Below, one piece after another: positions 34,613-42,490 of a stretch of 64,000 bases of DNA (the stretch's first letter is position 1; each line of letters begins with the position of its first letter). A program made the position numbers and the translations under genes. A model generated the notes under the pieces. It was not told the DNA's origin. It worked only from the letters and a program-made list of their open reading frames with translations, and did no database searches. The stretch comes from Baekduia soli (GTDB lineage Bacteria > Actinomycetota > Thermoleophilia > Solirubrobacterales > Solirubrobacteraceae): positions 5,022,001-5,086,000 of the forward strand of contig NZ_CP042430.1 in assembly GCF_007970665.1 (NCBI RefSeq). Reading direction: 5' to 3'.

Positions 34613-35239
34613 TTAGGCGGAGGGTTGGGCGTGCGGGAGTGCTGGGGGTCTGACAGGCATCGGGATGTCCGTGCTGCCACTGGGCCCTGCGATATGGACC
34701 TTGGCTGTGTTCCGCGACAGGTTGGCCACGACGACGTTGTCTGCCTCGGCCGCGAGCACGGCCGATCCTCCGGCGTTGTCGATGGCCGTGGCGGTCGCTC
34801 CGGCCGGCAGTGCCAGCGCGATGGTGGCGCGATCAGACTGTGTCGGATCGACCATCAGGACCGCGACACCGGTCTTGCTCGCGCTGGCCGAAGGAGCGCA
34901 GGCCTTGCCGAAGCCGTCCACCGGGTCGGGGATAGCGATGCACAGGCCGTCGGCCTGCGGGATGACGTAGCCGCGACCGGCGTCGGTCGAGAACGAGCGG
35001 ATCCCGGCCTGGTCGACGCCAGGCCTGGCCGCGATCATCCTGGTCAGGTTCGCCGGAGGCGTGTCGTCCGCCCTTGCCACTCGCTTCAGCACCGGGACCG
35101 CAAAGGCCCGGTCGACGGAGACCGCAGACGCTGATGCTGTGCTGTGCGAGCGCCCCGCGGAGGCGACGATCACTGCGACGGCCCCTGCGGCCACGACGAT
35201 GAACACTGCAGACAACCGCTTCGCAGTCCTGATCGCCAT
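34613..35239 (-). CDS. membrane-anchored or secreted protein of unknown function
   Basis: The 208-residue protein has a short basic start, one hydrophobic segment (LSAVFIVVAAGAVAVIVASA) acting as anchor or signal, and an Ala/Asp-rich outer part with two cysteines (GLCIAIPDPVDGFGKACAPS). No family is recognised. ATG at 35239 gives a normal N-terminus; a longer ORF starts at 35296. It stands between boundary motifs 4 and 5. Confidence 0.6.
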   Translation of the reverse strand: MAIRTAKRLSAVFIVVAAGAVAVIVASAGRSHSTASASAVSVDRAFAVPVLKRVARADDTPPANLTRMIAARPGVDQAGIRSFSTDAGRGYVIPQADGLCIAIPDPVDGFGKACAPSASASKTGVAVLMVDPTQSDRATIALALPAGATATAIDNAGGSAVLAAEADNVVVANLSRNTAKVHIAGPSGSTDIPMPVRPPALPHAQPSA

Positions 35240-35315
35240 GGGCCAGAATCCTACGTCCCTCACGCTGCGCCGTCGAACGACGACCGCGCGGGGCAAGACC
35301 TTCGGCGCCCGCTCT

Positions 35316-35327
35316 GGACGAAGAGCG
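35316..35327 (-). repeat. island boundary motif, copy 5 (variant)
   Basis: On the - strand this reads CGCTCTTCGTCC. CGCTCT-GGACGA-AGAGCG forms a perfect 6-bp hairpin here, with the conserved GGACGA as the loop. It begins 15 bp after the stop of the 180-aa gene. Confidence 0.5.
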
Positions 35328-35341
35328 CTCGCGCGGGTCGC

Positions 35342-35884
35342 TTAGTGCCCGGGGTCGTCGAATGGCTGAGGGGTTGGGCGGATGCTCTCGCGGAGGGTGG
35401 GATGCATCCATGGATCTGGCTGCATTTCGATCAGCACGTAGTGGTCGGGCTGTCGGGCGTGGGATGGGAACCCGGTGAGGATCTCGGGCAGCCGGCGTTC
35501 GGCCTCTGCACGGTCGGCGGCTGCGAATGCCGCCCGACACGGTCCCGGCGTGCTGACGGGGTGATCGAAGTCGGCCGGGCGTTCGAGCAGGACGTACCAC
35601 CGCGGCTCGGTGGGATCGACCGGATAGGGCGGAGAAGGTGGTCCCGTGTCGAGGACCTCGATCGTGTCGATGGCCGCCAGCGCGATCTCAGCGCCCGGCA
35701 ATGGCTCGGTGCCATGGAGGTATTCGATGAGTAGGAGGTACGGCTCGTCGTCGCGCTCTTCGATGAGGCTGAAGTAGCCCTCGGCTTGAGCCGACGGACC
35801 CTGGACGCCGGGCTCGCGGTACCTCACCGCGATCCGGTGGTCAGAGGTCAGTCCGTCGGGAAACGAGTCCAAGTCCATCATCAA
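35342..35884 (-). CDS. hypothetical cytoplasmic protein (180 aa)
   Basis: The acidic, proline-rich protein (MMMDLDSFPDGLTSDHRIAV) has no signal peptide or membrane segment and no recognised domain. Paired stretches EPYLLLIEYLHG and PRWYVLLERPADFD look like two copies of one beta-alpha unit, and HYVLIEMQPDPWMH may be a third. It lies between boundary motifs 5 and 6. Confidence 0.55.
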   Translation of the reverse strand: MMMDLDSFPDGLTSDHRIAVRYREPGVQGPSAQAEGYFSLIEERDDEPYLLLIEYLHGTEPLPGAEIALAAIDTIEVLDTGPPSPPYPVDPTEPRWYVLLERPADFDHPVSTPGPCRAAFAAADRAEAERRLPEILTGFPSHARQPDHYVLIEMQPDPWMHPTLRESIRPTPQPFDDPGH

Positions 35885-36524
35885 GGCCTAACCTTCGCGG
35901 CTGCGAGACGGTACCGACGCGAGCCAATACCCACGCCCGCAATGGACGAAAAGCAGGCATGGCACATCGGCGCCTACCGCGGGCTTGGCGGGAAGGGTGC
36001 GGCCGGGTCGCCGCTCGCGCGACAGGCCCAGCGCGTGATGCCGTCACCGCCGTCACCGCCGCTTCTCATCAACGACGTCGGTCGACGTTCTATCCGTCCG
36101 TTGACCCCGTCCGACAGTCGGTAGGCCCACCACCGCCAAACGCCGCATAGGAATGCGGAATTCGGGCCTGGTCGTGACCCCGACCACCCGCGCCCTCCAT
36201 GAGAACAGAAGGAGAGCGGGCTCGGGTGGTCGGACTCACTCCCAGGACAAGGAATCAGGGACATGGGCTGGCGGTGGTGGGCCAGGAGAAATGAGGACGG
36301 AGACGGGTGAGACGAACGACAGCAGAAGAGGAGGAACAGTTCATCGAGAGAGGGCGGGCACGGGGACGCGGGCGGACATGGGACGGGCAACGAGAGGCGG
36401 CAACGATCAGGGACAGTCGGCAGCGGTGGCAAGACGGCGAGCGCGGAGTGGCCGGCGGCGTTGTTGTAGTGGTAGAGCACGGCGGGCACGGTTCAGAGGC
36501 GATCAAGGCATTGGCCTATGTGAG
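35885..36524. other. non-coding stretch of the island, purine-skewed
   Basis: I see no convincing gene. From about 36150 to 36470 the + strand is strongly purine-rich (runs of GAGA, GGAG, GACGGG), giving Arg/Gly/Glu-rich frames on + and Ser/Pro/Cys-rich frames on -, neither of which looks like a natural protein. The sixth boundary-motif variant lies at 35944-35955. Confidence 0.5.
35944..35955 (-). repeat. island boundary motif, copy 6 (weak variant)
   Basis: The - strand reads TGCTTTTCGTCC, sharing GCTT and TCGTCC with the other copies but not the rest. It lies just upstream of the 180-aa gene. Listed for completeness; it could be chance. Confidence 0.35.
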
Positions 36525-36570
36525 CTAGGTTGATAGCGAGATAGCTAGCGTGCTAGCTCGGTAGCTAGCT
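36523..36570. repeat. AGCTAG/GCTAGC cluster at the 3' end of the integrase gene
   Basis: Within 48 bp, AGCTAG or GCTAGC occurs four times (36523, 36544, 36552 and 36564). This is A/T-richer than anything nearby and encodes the last residues of the integrase. Clustered short palindromes beside a recombinase gene may be protein-binding sites or a terminator region. Confidence 0.45.
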
Positions 36571-37727
36571 GAGACGTCCGTTGCGACCTCGCGTGCGAGG
36601 CGGATCTCGTCGTCGATGCAGATCCGGCGGCCGCGGTATTCGCGGATCTCGTGCGCGTAGCGGTTCTCGAGCATCTCGATGCTGTGGCCCATTCGCGACG
36701 CGATCTCGCGCGAGTCGAGTCGGCCTTCCTTGATGAGCAGCGACGCGTGCAGGTGGCGGAGCTTGTTCGGTGCGGCATCCACCCAGCCGGCAGCCAGCGC
36801 GACGCGGCGAAACGTCCGCCGGCCCCAGCGCTTGGCCTCGTCGTCGCTCCAGTGCCGCCGTCGGCCGTTCGGCACGATCGGATCGCCCGGCTCAGCGAAC
36901 GGCGTCAGCGCCCGCCACTCGGCAAGGTCGCCGGCCAGGGCGCTCCACAGATCGATGCTGCGATCCCTGCCGGTCTTGGTCCGCCCGCGCAGGGAGCCGT
37001 CGACGTCGGTGCTGTCTCGCACGACGAGGCTGGCTTCGCGGATGTCGCGCCAGCGCAGCGCGCGCCACTCCCCCGGTCGCAGGCCGGCCAGGTAGCCCAG
37101 CGAGATCGCGATCGCCGTCAGCGGCGAGCCCTCCCGGTCGAGGGCGATGAACCGCATCCGCTCGACCGTGGCGATGTCGACCACCTCAACTTGCCGCGTG
37201 CTACCGACCCTCGGCTTGCGGATCTGCGGCACCGGGTTGATCTCGACAATGTCGAGCTCCAGGGCGTGCGCGAACAGGGCTCCGAGCGTCTGCAGCGCCT
37301 TGCGCACCGTCTGCGGTCCGAGGCCGTCGGCGAGCATGTCGCCCCGCAGCGCCTTGATGTGCCGTGGGCGGACATCGATTGCCAGCTCGGCGCCCACGCG
37401 GTCGGCCAGATGCCGTCGCCAGACCCCGCCGTAGTTGTTCTGGGTCCGCAGGGCGAGCTCGGGCACGACGTGCTCGCGCATCCACAGCTCGTAGCAGTCG
37501 GCCACCGTCATGCTGCGCCGGCCCGAAGGGCCGTCGGCGATCAGCGCCGCGCGGCGATCCAGCTCATCGCGGAAGGCGACCGCCGCCTCCAGCGCGTCGA
37601 ACGCCCGCGAGAGCCGTCGGCCGTCAGGTCCTGCCCACCGCACGCGGTAGCTCTCAAGCACCGTGCCGTCGGTACGTCGGTGCCGGCGCCGCTCGATGCT
37701 CCGCAGGTCGGGGGCAACCGCGCTCAT
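36525..37727 (-). CDS. tyrosine-type site-specific recombinase (integrase)
   Basis: The 400-residue integrase has an N-terminal arm-binding part, a SAM-like core-binding domain (TVADCYELWMREHVVPELAL) and a catalytic domain. The catalytic Arg is in GYLAGLRPGEWRALRW, a Lys in RGRTKTGRD, the second Arg in NKLRHLHASL, His in SRMGHSIEML and the nucleophile Tyr in ENRYAHEIR. The first position of the HxxR box is Asn, a tolerated deviation. Its start overlaps the HTH gene stop (ATGA). The att repeat and tRNA-Thr lie 0.5 kb away, so it probably catalyses integration at the tRNA. Confidence 0.93.
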   Translation of the reverse strand: MSAVAPDLRSIERRRHRRTDGTVLESYRVRWAGPDGRRLSRAFDALEAAVAFRDELDRRAALIADGPSGRRSMTVADCYELWMREHVVPELALRTQNNYGGVWRRHLADRVGAELAIDVRPRHIKALRGDMLADGLGPQTVRKALQTLGALFAHALELDIVEINPVPQIRKPRVGSTRQVEVVDIATVERMRFIALDREGSPLTAIAISLGYLAGLRPGEWRALRWRDIREASLVVRDSTDVDGSLRGRTKTGRDRSIDLWSALAGDLAEWRALTPFAEPGDPIVPNGRRRHWSDDEAKRWGRRTFRRVALAAGWVDAAPNKLRHLHASLLIKEGRLDSREIASRMGHSIEMLENRYAHEIREYRGRRICIDDEIRLAREVATDVSASYRASTLAISLST

Positions 37728-38023
37728 GGGCCCACCCGGCCGATGCGTCGCCGCCGCCCATCGGCGACCAGTCGGTCGACGGCCAGCGCGCCGGCGTCGG
37801 GCTGCACGAGCTGGGCCTCGGCCCACGCCTGCGCATCCTCGGCGCTGACGCGGTAGCTGCCGCGACCGCCGTCGAGCTGGATCGCGCGGAGCTTGCCGCG
37901 CCGGATGTGCTGGCGCACGGTCTTGGCCGTGATCCGCAGCACGGCGGCCACCTCGGTGGCGGTCATCAGCGGCGCGGGCCACTGAAGCGTCAGCGGCACC
38001 TCGGCCGCCAGGCGGGTCTGCAC
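37724..38023 (-). CDS. excisionase-like helix-turn-helix protein
   Basis: The 99-residue protein has a MerR/Xis-type HTH: MTATEVAAVLRITAKTVRQH, followed by IRRGKLRAIQ and RGSYRVSAEDAQAWAE. This is the layout of DNA-binding excisionases. GTG at 38023 is chosen because GGAAGGAG lies 6 nt upstream; ATG at 37966 would shorten it to the HTH alone. It is translationally coupled to the integrase and probably sets the direction of recombination. Confidence 0.85.
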   Translation of the reverse strand: MQTRLAAEVPLTLQWPAPLMTATEVAAVLRITAKTVRQHIRRGKLRAIQLDGGRGSYRVSAEDAQAWAEAQLVQPDAGALAVDRLVADGRRRRIGRVGP

Positions 38024-38145
38024 CTCGGGCTCCTTCCCGTCGGGTTCGACGGAAAGAGCGACGGCGGCAGACCCCTCCCTCGCGCCCAACGGATCGGGGG
38101 TTCGGCCGCGGCTGCGCGTGCCGCTTCGAGCTGACCGCAGTCCGT

Positions 38146-38163
38146 TTGCCCCGCATTTGGCCC
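38146..38163. repeat. subterminal 18-bp direct repeat, right copy
   Basis: TTGCCCCGCATTTGGCCC lies 71 bp inside the tRNA-proximal att repeat, identical and in the same orientation as 28783-28800. Confidence 0.55.
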
Positions 38164-38233
38164 GCAACTTCGGTTTCGGAGCCTCAACCGGGGCCGGTGG
38201 TGACGCGGAAGTCTGCGCTGAGCAGGGAGATCC

Positions 38234-38311
<78 letters not shown>

Positions 38312-38361
38312 GGGAGCGGGAAGTGTAGCCCGGCTTGCGGTCCCCCGTAGGCTCCCGGGTC

Positions 38362-38706
38362 GTGGCCGCCGCGACGTTCACCATCGAGCCCCAGGGTCCG
38401 TTCGACCTGCGGCTCGCGGCGGGCTTCGGGTTCGGGCCCGACAGCGGGCGGCTCGACCGGCGGCATGCCGTGGCCGCGGCGCTCGAGCGCCGGCTCGACG
38501 CGGGCCGACTGGCCGCGATGGGCCCCGACGACGCCATGGCCGACGTCCTGGCCACCGGCGGGCCCCGGCTGCGCCGGCCCGTGCAGGAGCGCCAGAGCCT
38601 GGACGCCGAGCCGGACGCCGTCGCGTCCACCGCGCCGGCCGAGCCCCGGCGCGCGCGCCGCACGTGGGCGTGCGGCCTCATCCGCTACGCCGCGGGGCGC
38701 CCGTGA
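38362..38706 (+). CDS. short protein resembling the N-terminus of AlkA-type DNA glycosylases
   Basis: The 114-residue protein starts FTIEPQGPFDLRLAAGFGFG, much like the N-terminal beta domain of DNA-3-methyladenine glycosylase II. It then goes into an Arg/Ala-rich stretch (AVAAALERRLDAGRLAAMGP) and ends without the helix-hairpin-helix and catalytic Asp of a full enzyme (about 290 residues). It may be a truncated relic or a separate small family. GTG at 38362 is assumed. The stop overlaps the Nudix start (GTGA), which argues that it is translated. Confidence 0.5.
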   Translation: MAAATFTIEPQGPFDLRLAAGFGFGPDSGRLDRRHAVAAALERRLDAGRLAAMGPDDAMADVLATGGPRLRRPVQERQSLDAEPDAVASTAPAEPRRARRTWACGLIRYAAGRP

Positions 38707-39257
38707 GCGGCCACAACCCCTCCGACGACCACGGGCTGAACCCGGCGCTGGCGGCCACGCGCTTCTGCCCGCGCTGCGGGACGGCCGAGCCACGCGTCGC
38801 CTACCCCCGCTCGCTGCACTGCGACGCCTGCGGCCATCAGTCCTACTTCAACCCCAAGCCGGTGGCGGCCACGATCCTGCGCGAGGGCAGCGGCGACGCT
38901 CCGGGCGCGCCGATCTGGCTGCTGCGCCGCGGCTTCGATCCCGGGGCCGGGCTGTGGACATTCCCCGGCGGCTTCGTCGACCTCGGCGAGTCCGTCGAGG
39001 ACGCGGCGCGGCGCGAGGCCAGGGAGGAGGTCGGCGTCGAGGTCGACATCGTCGGCCTGATCGGCGTGTACAGCCGCCCGGAGGACCGCGTCGTGCTCGT
39101 GGTCTTCGAGGCGCGGCCGCTCGGGACGCCGCAGACCTCGCCGGAGGCCACGGAGGTGGCGCCGTTCACGGCCGCCACGCTGCCCTGGGAGGACCTGGCG
39201 TTCTGGTCGACGACGCAGGCGCTGCGCGACCTCGTGGCCGGCCGCCCCGGCGGCTGA
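38703..39257 (+). CDS. Nudix hydrolase with N-terminal zinc ribbon
   Basis: The 184-residue protein has a zinc-ribbon (CPRCG, 14 residues, CDACG) followed by a complete Nudix box at about residues 92-114 (GGFVDLGE through REAREEVG). The ribbon-Nudix arrangement is that of NudC-like NADH pyrophosphatases and relatives, but at 184 residues it lacks the N-terminal NudC domain. It probably hydrolyses a nucleoside diphosphate derivative. Translation is coupled to the preceding gene. Confidence 0.9.
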   Translation: MSGHNPSDDHGLNPALAATRFCPRCGTAEPRVAYPRSLHCDACGHQSYFNPKPVAATILREGSGDAPGAPIWLLRRGFDPGAGLWTFPGGFVDLGESVEDAARREAREEVGVEVDIVGLIGVYSRPEDRVVLVVFEARPLGTPQTSPEATEVAPFTAATLPWEDLAFWSTTQALRDLVAGRPGG

Positions 39258-39308
39258 CGCGCGGGATGCGGGGACGGGCGGACACACCGAGCACGGGGGA
39301 TGAGGTGT

Positions 39309-39333
39309 GCCCGCCCGCTGCTGCCGGGCGGGC
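39309..39333. terminator. hairpin between convergent genes
   Basis: GCCCGCC and GGCGGGC form a 7-bp perfect stem in the gap between the Nudix gene and the response-regulator gene. There is no clear U-run. A weak bidirectional terminator is possible. Confidence 0.3.
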
Positions 39334-39455
39334 CGCCCGGCGGGGGTGGGTGGACCGGCGTGATGACGACAGGGCGATCGGCCCACCGAGCGCGGCCCTC
39401 GTTCCCAAGGAGGGTGAACCGCGCTCAGCGGTCACCGATCTGGAGTGCCGGAGGG

Positions 39456-40040
39456 CTACTCGACCAGCCCGCGGCGCATGCCCTCGGCGACCGCGGCGGC
39501 CCGGTCGCTGACCCCGAGCTTCTCGTAGACGTTCTTGAGGTGGGTCTTGATGGTCTCGGGGCTGAGGTGCAGCGCGCGGCCGATCGCCGGGGCCGACCCG
39601 CCGCCGGCGGTGAGCCGCAGGACCTCGAGCTCGCGCGGGCTGAGCAGCGGGCGCACCGGGGCGGGCTCGGCGACGTCGTCCTGCAGGCGGGCGCCGCGCG
39701 CGGCGGCGGCGACCGCGTCGCAGATCTCGTCGCGGCCGGCCTCCTTGGAGAGGTAGGCCATCGCGCCGGCCGCCAGCGCCGCCCGCGACTCGGGCGGCAG
39801 CACGGTGGCCGAGAGCAGGACCACACGCGTGGGCAGGGCGTCGCGCTCGATGGCACGCAGCACCGCGTGGCCGTCCAGGCCGGGCATCTGCACGTCGAGC
39901 AGCGCGACGTCGGGCGCCAGCGCGCGGATGTCGTCGAGGGCCTTGCGGCCGTCCTCGGCGGTGCCGACGACGTCGAAGTCCGGGCGCCGGCGCAGCGCGA
40001 AGACCATCCCGTCGCGGAAGACGGGATGGTCGTCGGCCAC
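39456..40040 (-). CDS. NarL/LuxR-type response regulator
   Basis: The protein has a receiver domain with ADDHP acidic residues, phospho-acceptor Asp in VALLDVQMPG, and the conserved Lys in MAYLSKEAG. A C-terminal LuxR HTH follows (LSPRELEVLRL, then SPETIKTHLKNVYEKLG). The GTG at 40040 begins at VADDHP, omitting the first beta strand. The open frame upstream reads DRRTGSSRVGVY, so the real protein probably starts about 18 residues earlier at a non-ATG/GTG codon (CTG is available). No histidine kinase is adjacent. The universal stress gene lies directly upstream. Confidence 0.9.
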   Translation of the reverse strand: MADDHPVFRDGMVFALRRRPDFDVVGTAEDGRKALDDIRALAPDVALLDVQMPGLDGHAVLRAIERDALPTRVVLLSATVLPPESRAALAAGAMAYLSKEAGRDEICDAVAAAARGARLQDDVAEPAPVRPLLSPRELEVLRLTAGGGSAPAIGRALHLSPETIKTHLKNVYEKLGVSDRAAAVAEGMRRGLVE

Positions 40041-40074
40041 GTAGACGCCGACCCGCGAGGAGCCGGTCCGGCGG

Positions 40075-40518
40075 TCAGGCAGTGACAGCGGCCTCGTCCT
40101 TCGCCGTCACGGTCGTCACCGGCAGTCGCAGGCCCTCCAGCTTGTGCGGGAGGTCGAGCTTGAGCCAGCGCGAGAGGCGGGCCGGCAGCGTCGAGATGAT
40201 GATCTCGTCGAAGCCGTGCAGGTTGACCGCGTCCTGCACCGCGTCGAGCGGCTCGGCGTGCCCGATCATGCCCTCGACCGGTGCTCCGACCACCTCCTGC
40301 AGCAGCGGAAGGGCGCGCGCGAGCACCGCCGCCGCCTCCCCGTCATGGTGATCCTCCGGGTCCGTGATCCGGTGCAGGCCGTGGGCGCTGTCGGGGACGA
40401 GCAGGGTGAACGTGCACGGCCCCCTCGCCGCACGATCGCGCACCGCCTCCAGGAGCGCCGGGGTGGCCGCCGTGCGGTGGGCGACCACCAGGACGCGCGA
40501 AGGGGTGGAGGACTCCAT
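40075..40518 (-). CDS. universal-stress/permease-associated domain protein
   Basis: The 147-residue alpha/beta protein has SRVLVVAHRTAATPALLEAV at the N-terminus, GFDEIIISTLPARLSRWL in the nucleotide-binding half, and LPVTTVTAKDEA at the end. This is the UspA-like fold often found next to response regulators. A clear AGGAG precedes ATG 40518. It is probably co-transcribed with the response regulator. Confidence 0.75.
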   Translation of the reverse strand: MESSTPSRVLVVAHRTAATPALLEAVRDRAARGPCTFTLLVPDSAHGLHRITDPEDHHDGEAAAVLARALPLLQEVVGAPVEGMIGHAEPLDAVQDAVNLHGFDEIIISTLPARLSRWLKLDLPHKLEGLRLPVTTVTAKDEAAVTA

Positions 40519-40614
40519 GACCAGGAACTCCTTTCGTCGCGAAACCGGACGGCCATTGTCCCACCGCGACCGGCGACGCGCCACCTCCAACCCCTGCGGG
40601 CGTGGTGCGGTGCG

Positions 40615-41223
40615 TCAGCCGATCTTCTTGAGGTCGACGACGAAGACCAGCGGCGCGTTGGCCGGGATGGTCGGCGGCTGGCCCGTGGCGCCGTAGGCGA
40701 GGTCGGCCGGGATGACGAGCACGCGCCGCCCGCCGACCTTCATGCCCGGGATGCCCTGGTCCCAGCCCTGGATGACCTGGCCCTGGCCGATCGTGAACTG
40801 GAACGGCGTGCGGCCCTTCTTCCAGCTCGTGTCGAACTCCGTGCCGTTGAACAGCGTCCCCACGTACTGGACGGTGACCTTGTCGCCGTCCTTGGCCGCG
40901 GCGCCGGTGCCCGTCACGACGTCGGAGCCCTGGAGCACGGTCGGCGCGGTCCCCGTCGCCTTGGGCACCTTGGGCTTCGTGCTGAGATCGGTGCTGATCC
41001 CGCTGATGTTCTTCTGGACGGGGAGCGGCTCGCCCGGCTTGCGCTGCTTGACCGTCGAGGCCGTCGAGGCCAGGTCGGCGGGCAGGGTCGTCGACGGGTC
41101 GCCGTCGATCTTGGACCCGGCGCTGCGGAAGCCCCCGCTGTCGCTGCTGCCACAGCCGGCGGCGAGGCCGGCGGTCAGGGACAGGAGGCTGAGGGAGAGG
41201 GCGAGGGGGCGGGTTCGTCTCAT
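40615..41223 (-). CDS. FKBP-type peptidyl-prolyl isomerase, lipoprotein
   Basis: The 202-residue protein has a lipoprotein signal (LLSLTAGLAAGCGSSD, Cys about residue 24). A C-terminal FKBP domain follows, with VTVQYVGTLFNGTEFDTSW, GQVIQGWDQGIPGMKVGGRR and PANAPLVFVVDL. It would assist folding of exported proteins at the outer face of the membrane. Confidence 0.95.
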   Translation of the reverse strand: MRRTRPLALSLSLLSLTAGLAAGCGSSDSGGFRSAGSKIDGDPSTTLPADLASTASTVKQRKPGEPLPVQKNISGISTDLSTKPKVPKATGTAPTVLQGSDVVTGTGAAAKDGDKVTVQYVGTLFNGTEFDTSWKKGRTPFQFTIGQGQVIQGWDQGIPGMKVGGRRVLVIPADLAYGATGQPPTIPANAPLVFVVDLKKIG

Positions 41224-41271
41224 GAGCAGCCGCGCATGCTAGCCCCTCCGCCCCGCAGGCCGGTGCAGTGG

Positions 41272-41299
41272 CCCGGCCGGCCGGCATGCGCCGGCCGGG
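41272..41299 (-). terminator. GC-rich hairpin upstream of FKBP / downstream of the secreted-protein gene
   Basis: CCCGGCCGG and CCGGCCGGG form a 9-bp perfect stem, with a further nested CCGGC-ATGC-GCCGG. It lies 11 bp after the stop of the - strand gene at 41310 and could end its transcript. Confidence 0.45.
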
Positions 41300-41309
41300 T
41301 CTGCCCCAC

Positions 41310-42329
41310 CTAGCCGAAGAAGACCCGGCGGGTGATGCGCACCTGGGCGACGATCGTGCCGCTCGCCACCGTCGAGGAGCCCTTGTAGCGGACCCGGATG
41401 CGGTAGGTGCCCGCGCGCGTCTCGCGGAAGCGCTTGGTGAACGTGCCCTTGGACGAGATCTTCACGCTGCCCAGCGAGCGGTACTTGCCGCCCTTCTTGC
41501 CCCGGGCGATGGCCAGGCTCACCCGGCCGCGGATCGACGTCTCGCGCAGCGCGCCGCGCACCTGGTAGCTCGGGCCCCGGGCGTCGGGGAAGCGCAGGGT
41601 GTCCAGGTCGAACGGCGCGATGGCCCGGACGATGATCGGTGCGCTCCAGGGCGTGCTGTACTGGCCGACGGACGCTCGCGCGACGACCGTGTAGCTGCCG
41701 GGGGTCCTGAACGACAGCCCGGCGGTGCCCGTCGTGGTGCTGACGAACGCCTGGTCCGACGGTCCCGAGATCGCGCCGTCGGGGCCGACGACGCCACCGG
41801 CCGCGTAGCGGACCTCGTAGCTCGTCGTCCCGGGGTTCAGGCCGACGGGGAGGTTCAGCGTGTTCGTGGCGAAGCTGTTGGGGTTGCGGATCAGGAACGG
41901 GCCGGGGGGCGCCGCCAGGCCCACGCCCGCGCCGATCGTGAAGACGTAGGTCTCCGTCGAGGTCGGGGTGCGGCAGCTCGTGTCGGCGTTGGCGTAGTTC
42001 GTGACGGTCACCGTGTAGTTGCCGTTGCCGCGGTAGTCGATGTAGCGGGTGAACGACGACGTCGTGAAGCAGCTCAGCGACGTGGCCACCGCGGCCCCGT
42101 CGGGGCCGGTCACCGTGGCGCTGAACCGCGCAGGCGTGGCCGGGAAGGCCAGGCCGACGACCGGCGACATGTTGCGGATGGCCGTCGGGGTGCCCTGGGC
42201 GATGCCGACGGGGTTGCCGTCGTCGCCGGTCACGGTGACGGTCGCGGCCTGCGCCGCCGACGCGCCGGCCGCGACGATGAACACGGCGGCCGCGGCGATG
42301 GCCGTGCCGCGGAGTCGCACTCTGAGCAT
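41310..42329 (-). CDS. secreted beta-sandwich protein of unknown function
   Basis: The 339-residue protein has a signal peptide (AAAAVFIVAAGASAAQAA) followed by repeated Ig-like strands (VTVTGDDGNPVGI, NGNYTVTVTNYAN, PGSYTVVARASVG). The C-terminal module GTFTKRFRETRAGTYRIRVR is common in actinobacterial surface proteins. Two cysteines (LSCF, DTSCR) may form a disulfide. No enzymatic motif is seen. It probably functions on the cell surface or outside the cell. Confidence 0.8.
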   Translation of the reverse strand: MLRVRLRGTAIAAAAVFIVAAGASAAQAATVTVTGDDGNPVGIAQGTPTAIRNMSPVVGLAFPATPARFSATVTGPDGAAVATSLSCFTTSSFTRYIDYRGNGNYTVTVTNYANADTSCRTPTSTETYVFTIGAGVGLAAPPGPFLIRNPNSFATNTLNLPVGLNPGTTSYEVRYAAGGVVGPDGAISGPSDQAFVSTTTGTAGLSFRTPGSYTVVARASVGQYSTPWSAPIIVRAIAPFDLDTLRFPDARGPSYQVRGALRETSIRGRVSLAIARGKKGGKYRSLGSVKISSKGTFTKRFRETRAGTYRIRVRYKGSSTVASGTIVAQVRITRRVFFG

Positions 42330-42452
42330 GGGTTGCTGATCCTCCCTGATGGACCTGTCTGGACCTGTCGGACTTCTCCGTGCCCCAACCCGGCGACCCT
42401 ACGACGGATGCGGTGCCCGGCCCGTCCGTGCGCAGACGGGTCCGGCAACGGC

Positions 42453-42480
42453 GTGAGCCCCGGCGCAGGCCGGGGCTCAC
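42453..42480 (-). terminator. terminator hairpin of tRNA-Tyr
   Basis: GTGAGCCCCGGC and GCCGGGGCTCAC form a perfect 12-bp stem around GCAG, starting 10 bp downstream of the tRNA-Tyr 3' end. Confidence 0.65.
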
Positions 42481-42490
42481 GGACCAATAG

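Noticed and set aside
36153-36533. 126-residue + strand frame next to the integrase
   Set aside because: Composition is almost only Arg, Gly, Glu, Ser and Thr, following the purine skew, with no ribosome binding site or domain.
28657-38233. The island as a classical integron cassette array
   Set aside because: One boundary has GTTAGGC and another place has GCCTAAC (35886-35892), but no pair is spaced as in attC. Cargo genes face both ways, and the recombinase lies at a tRNA att site like a phage or island integrase. Only the motif observation is kept as a finding.
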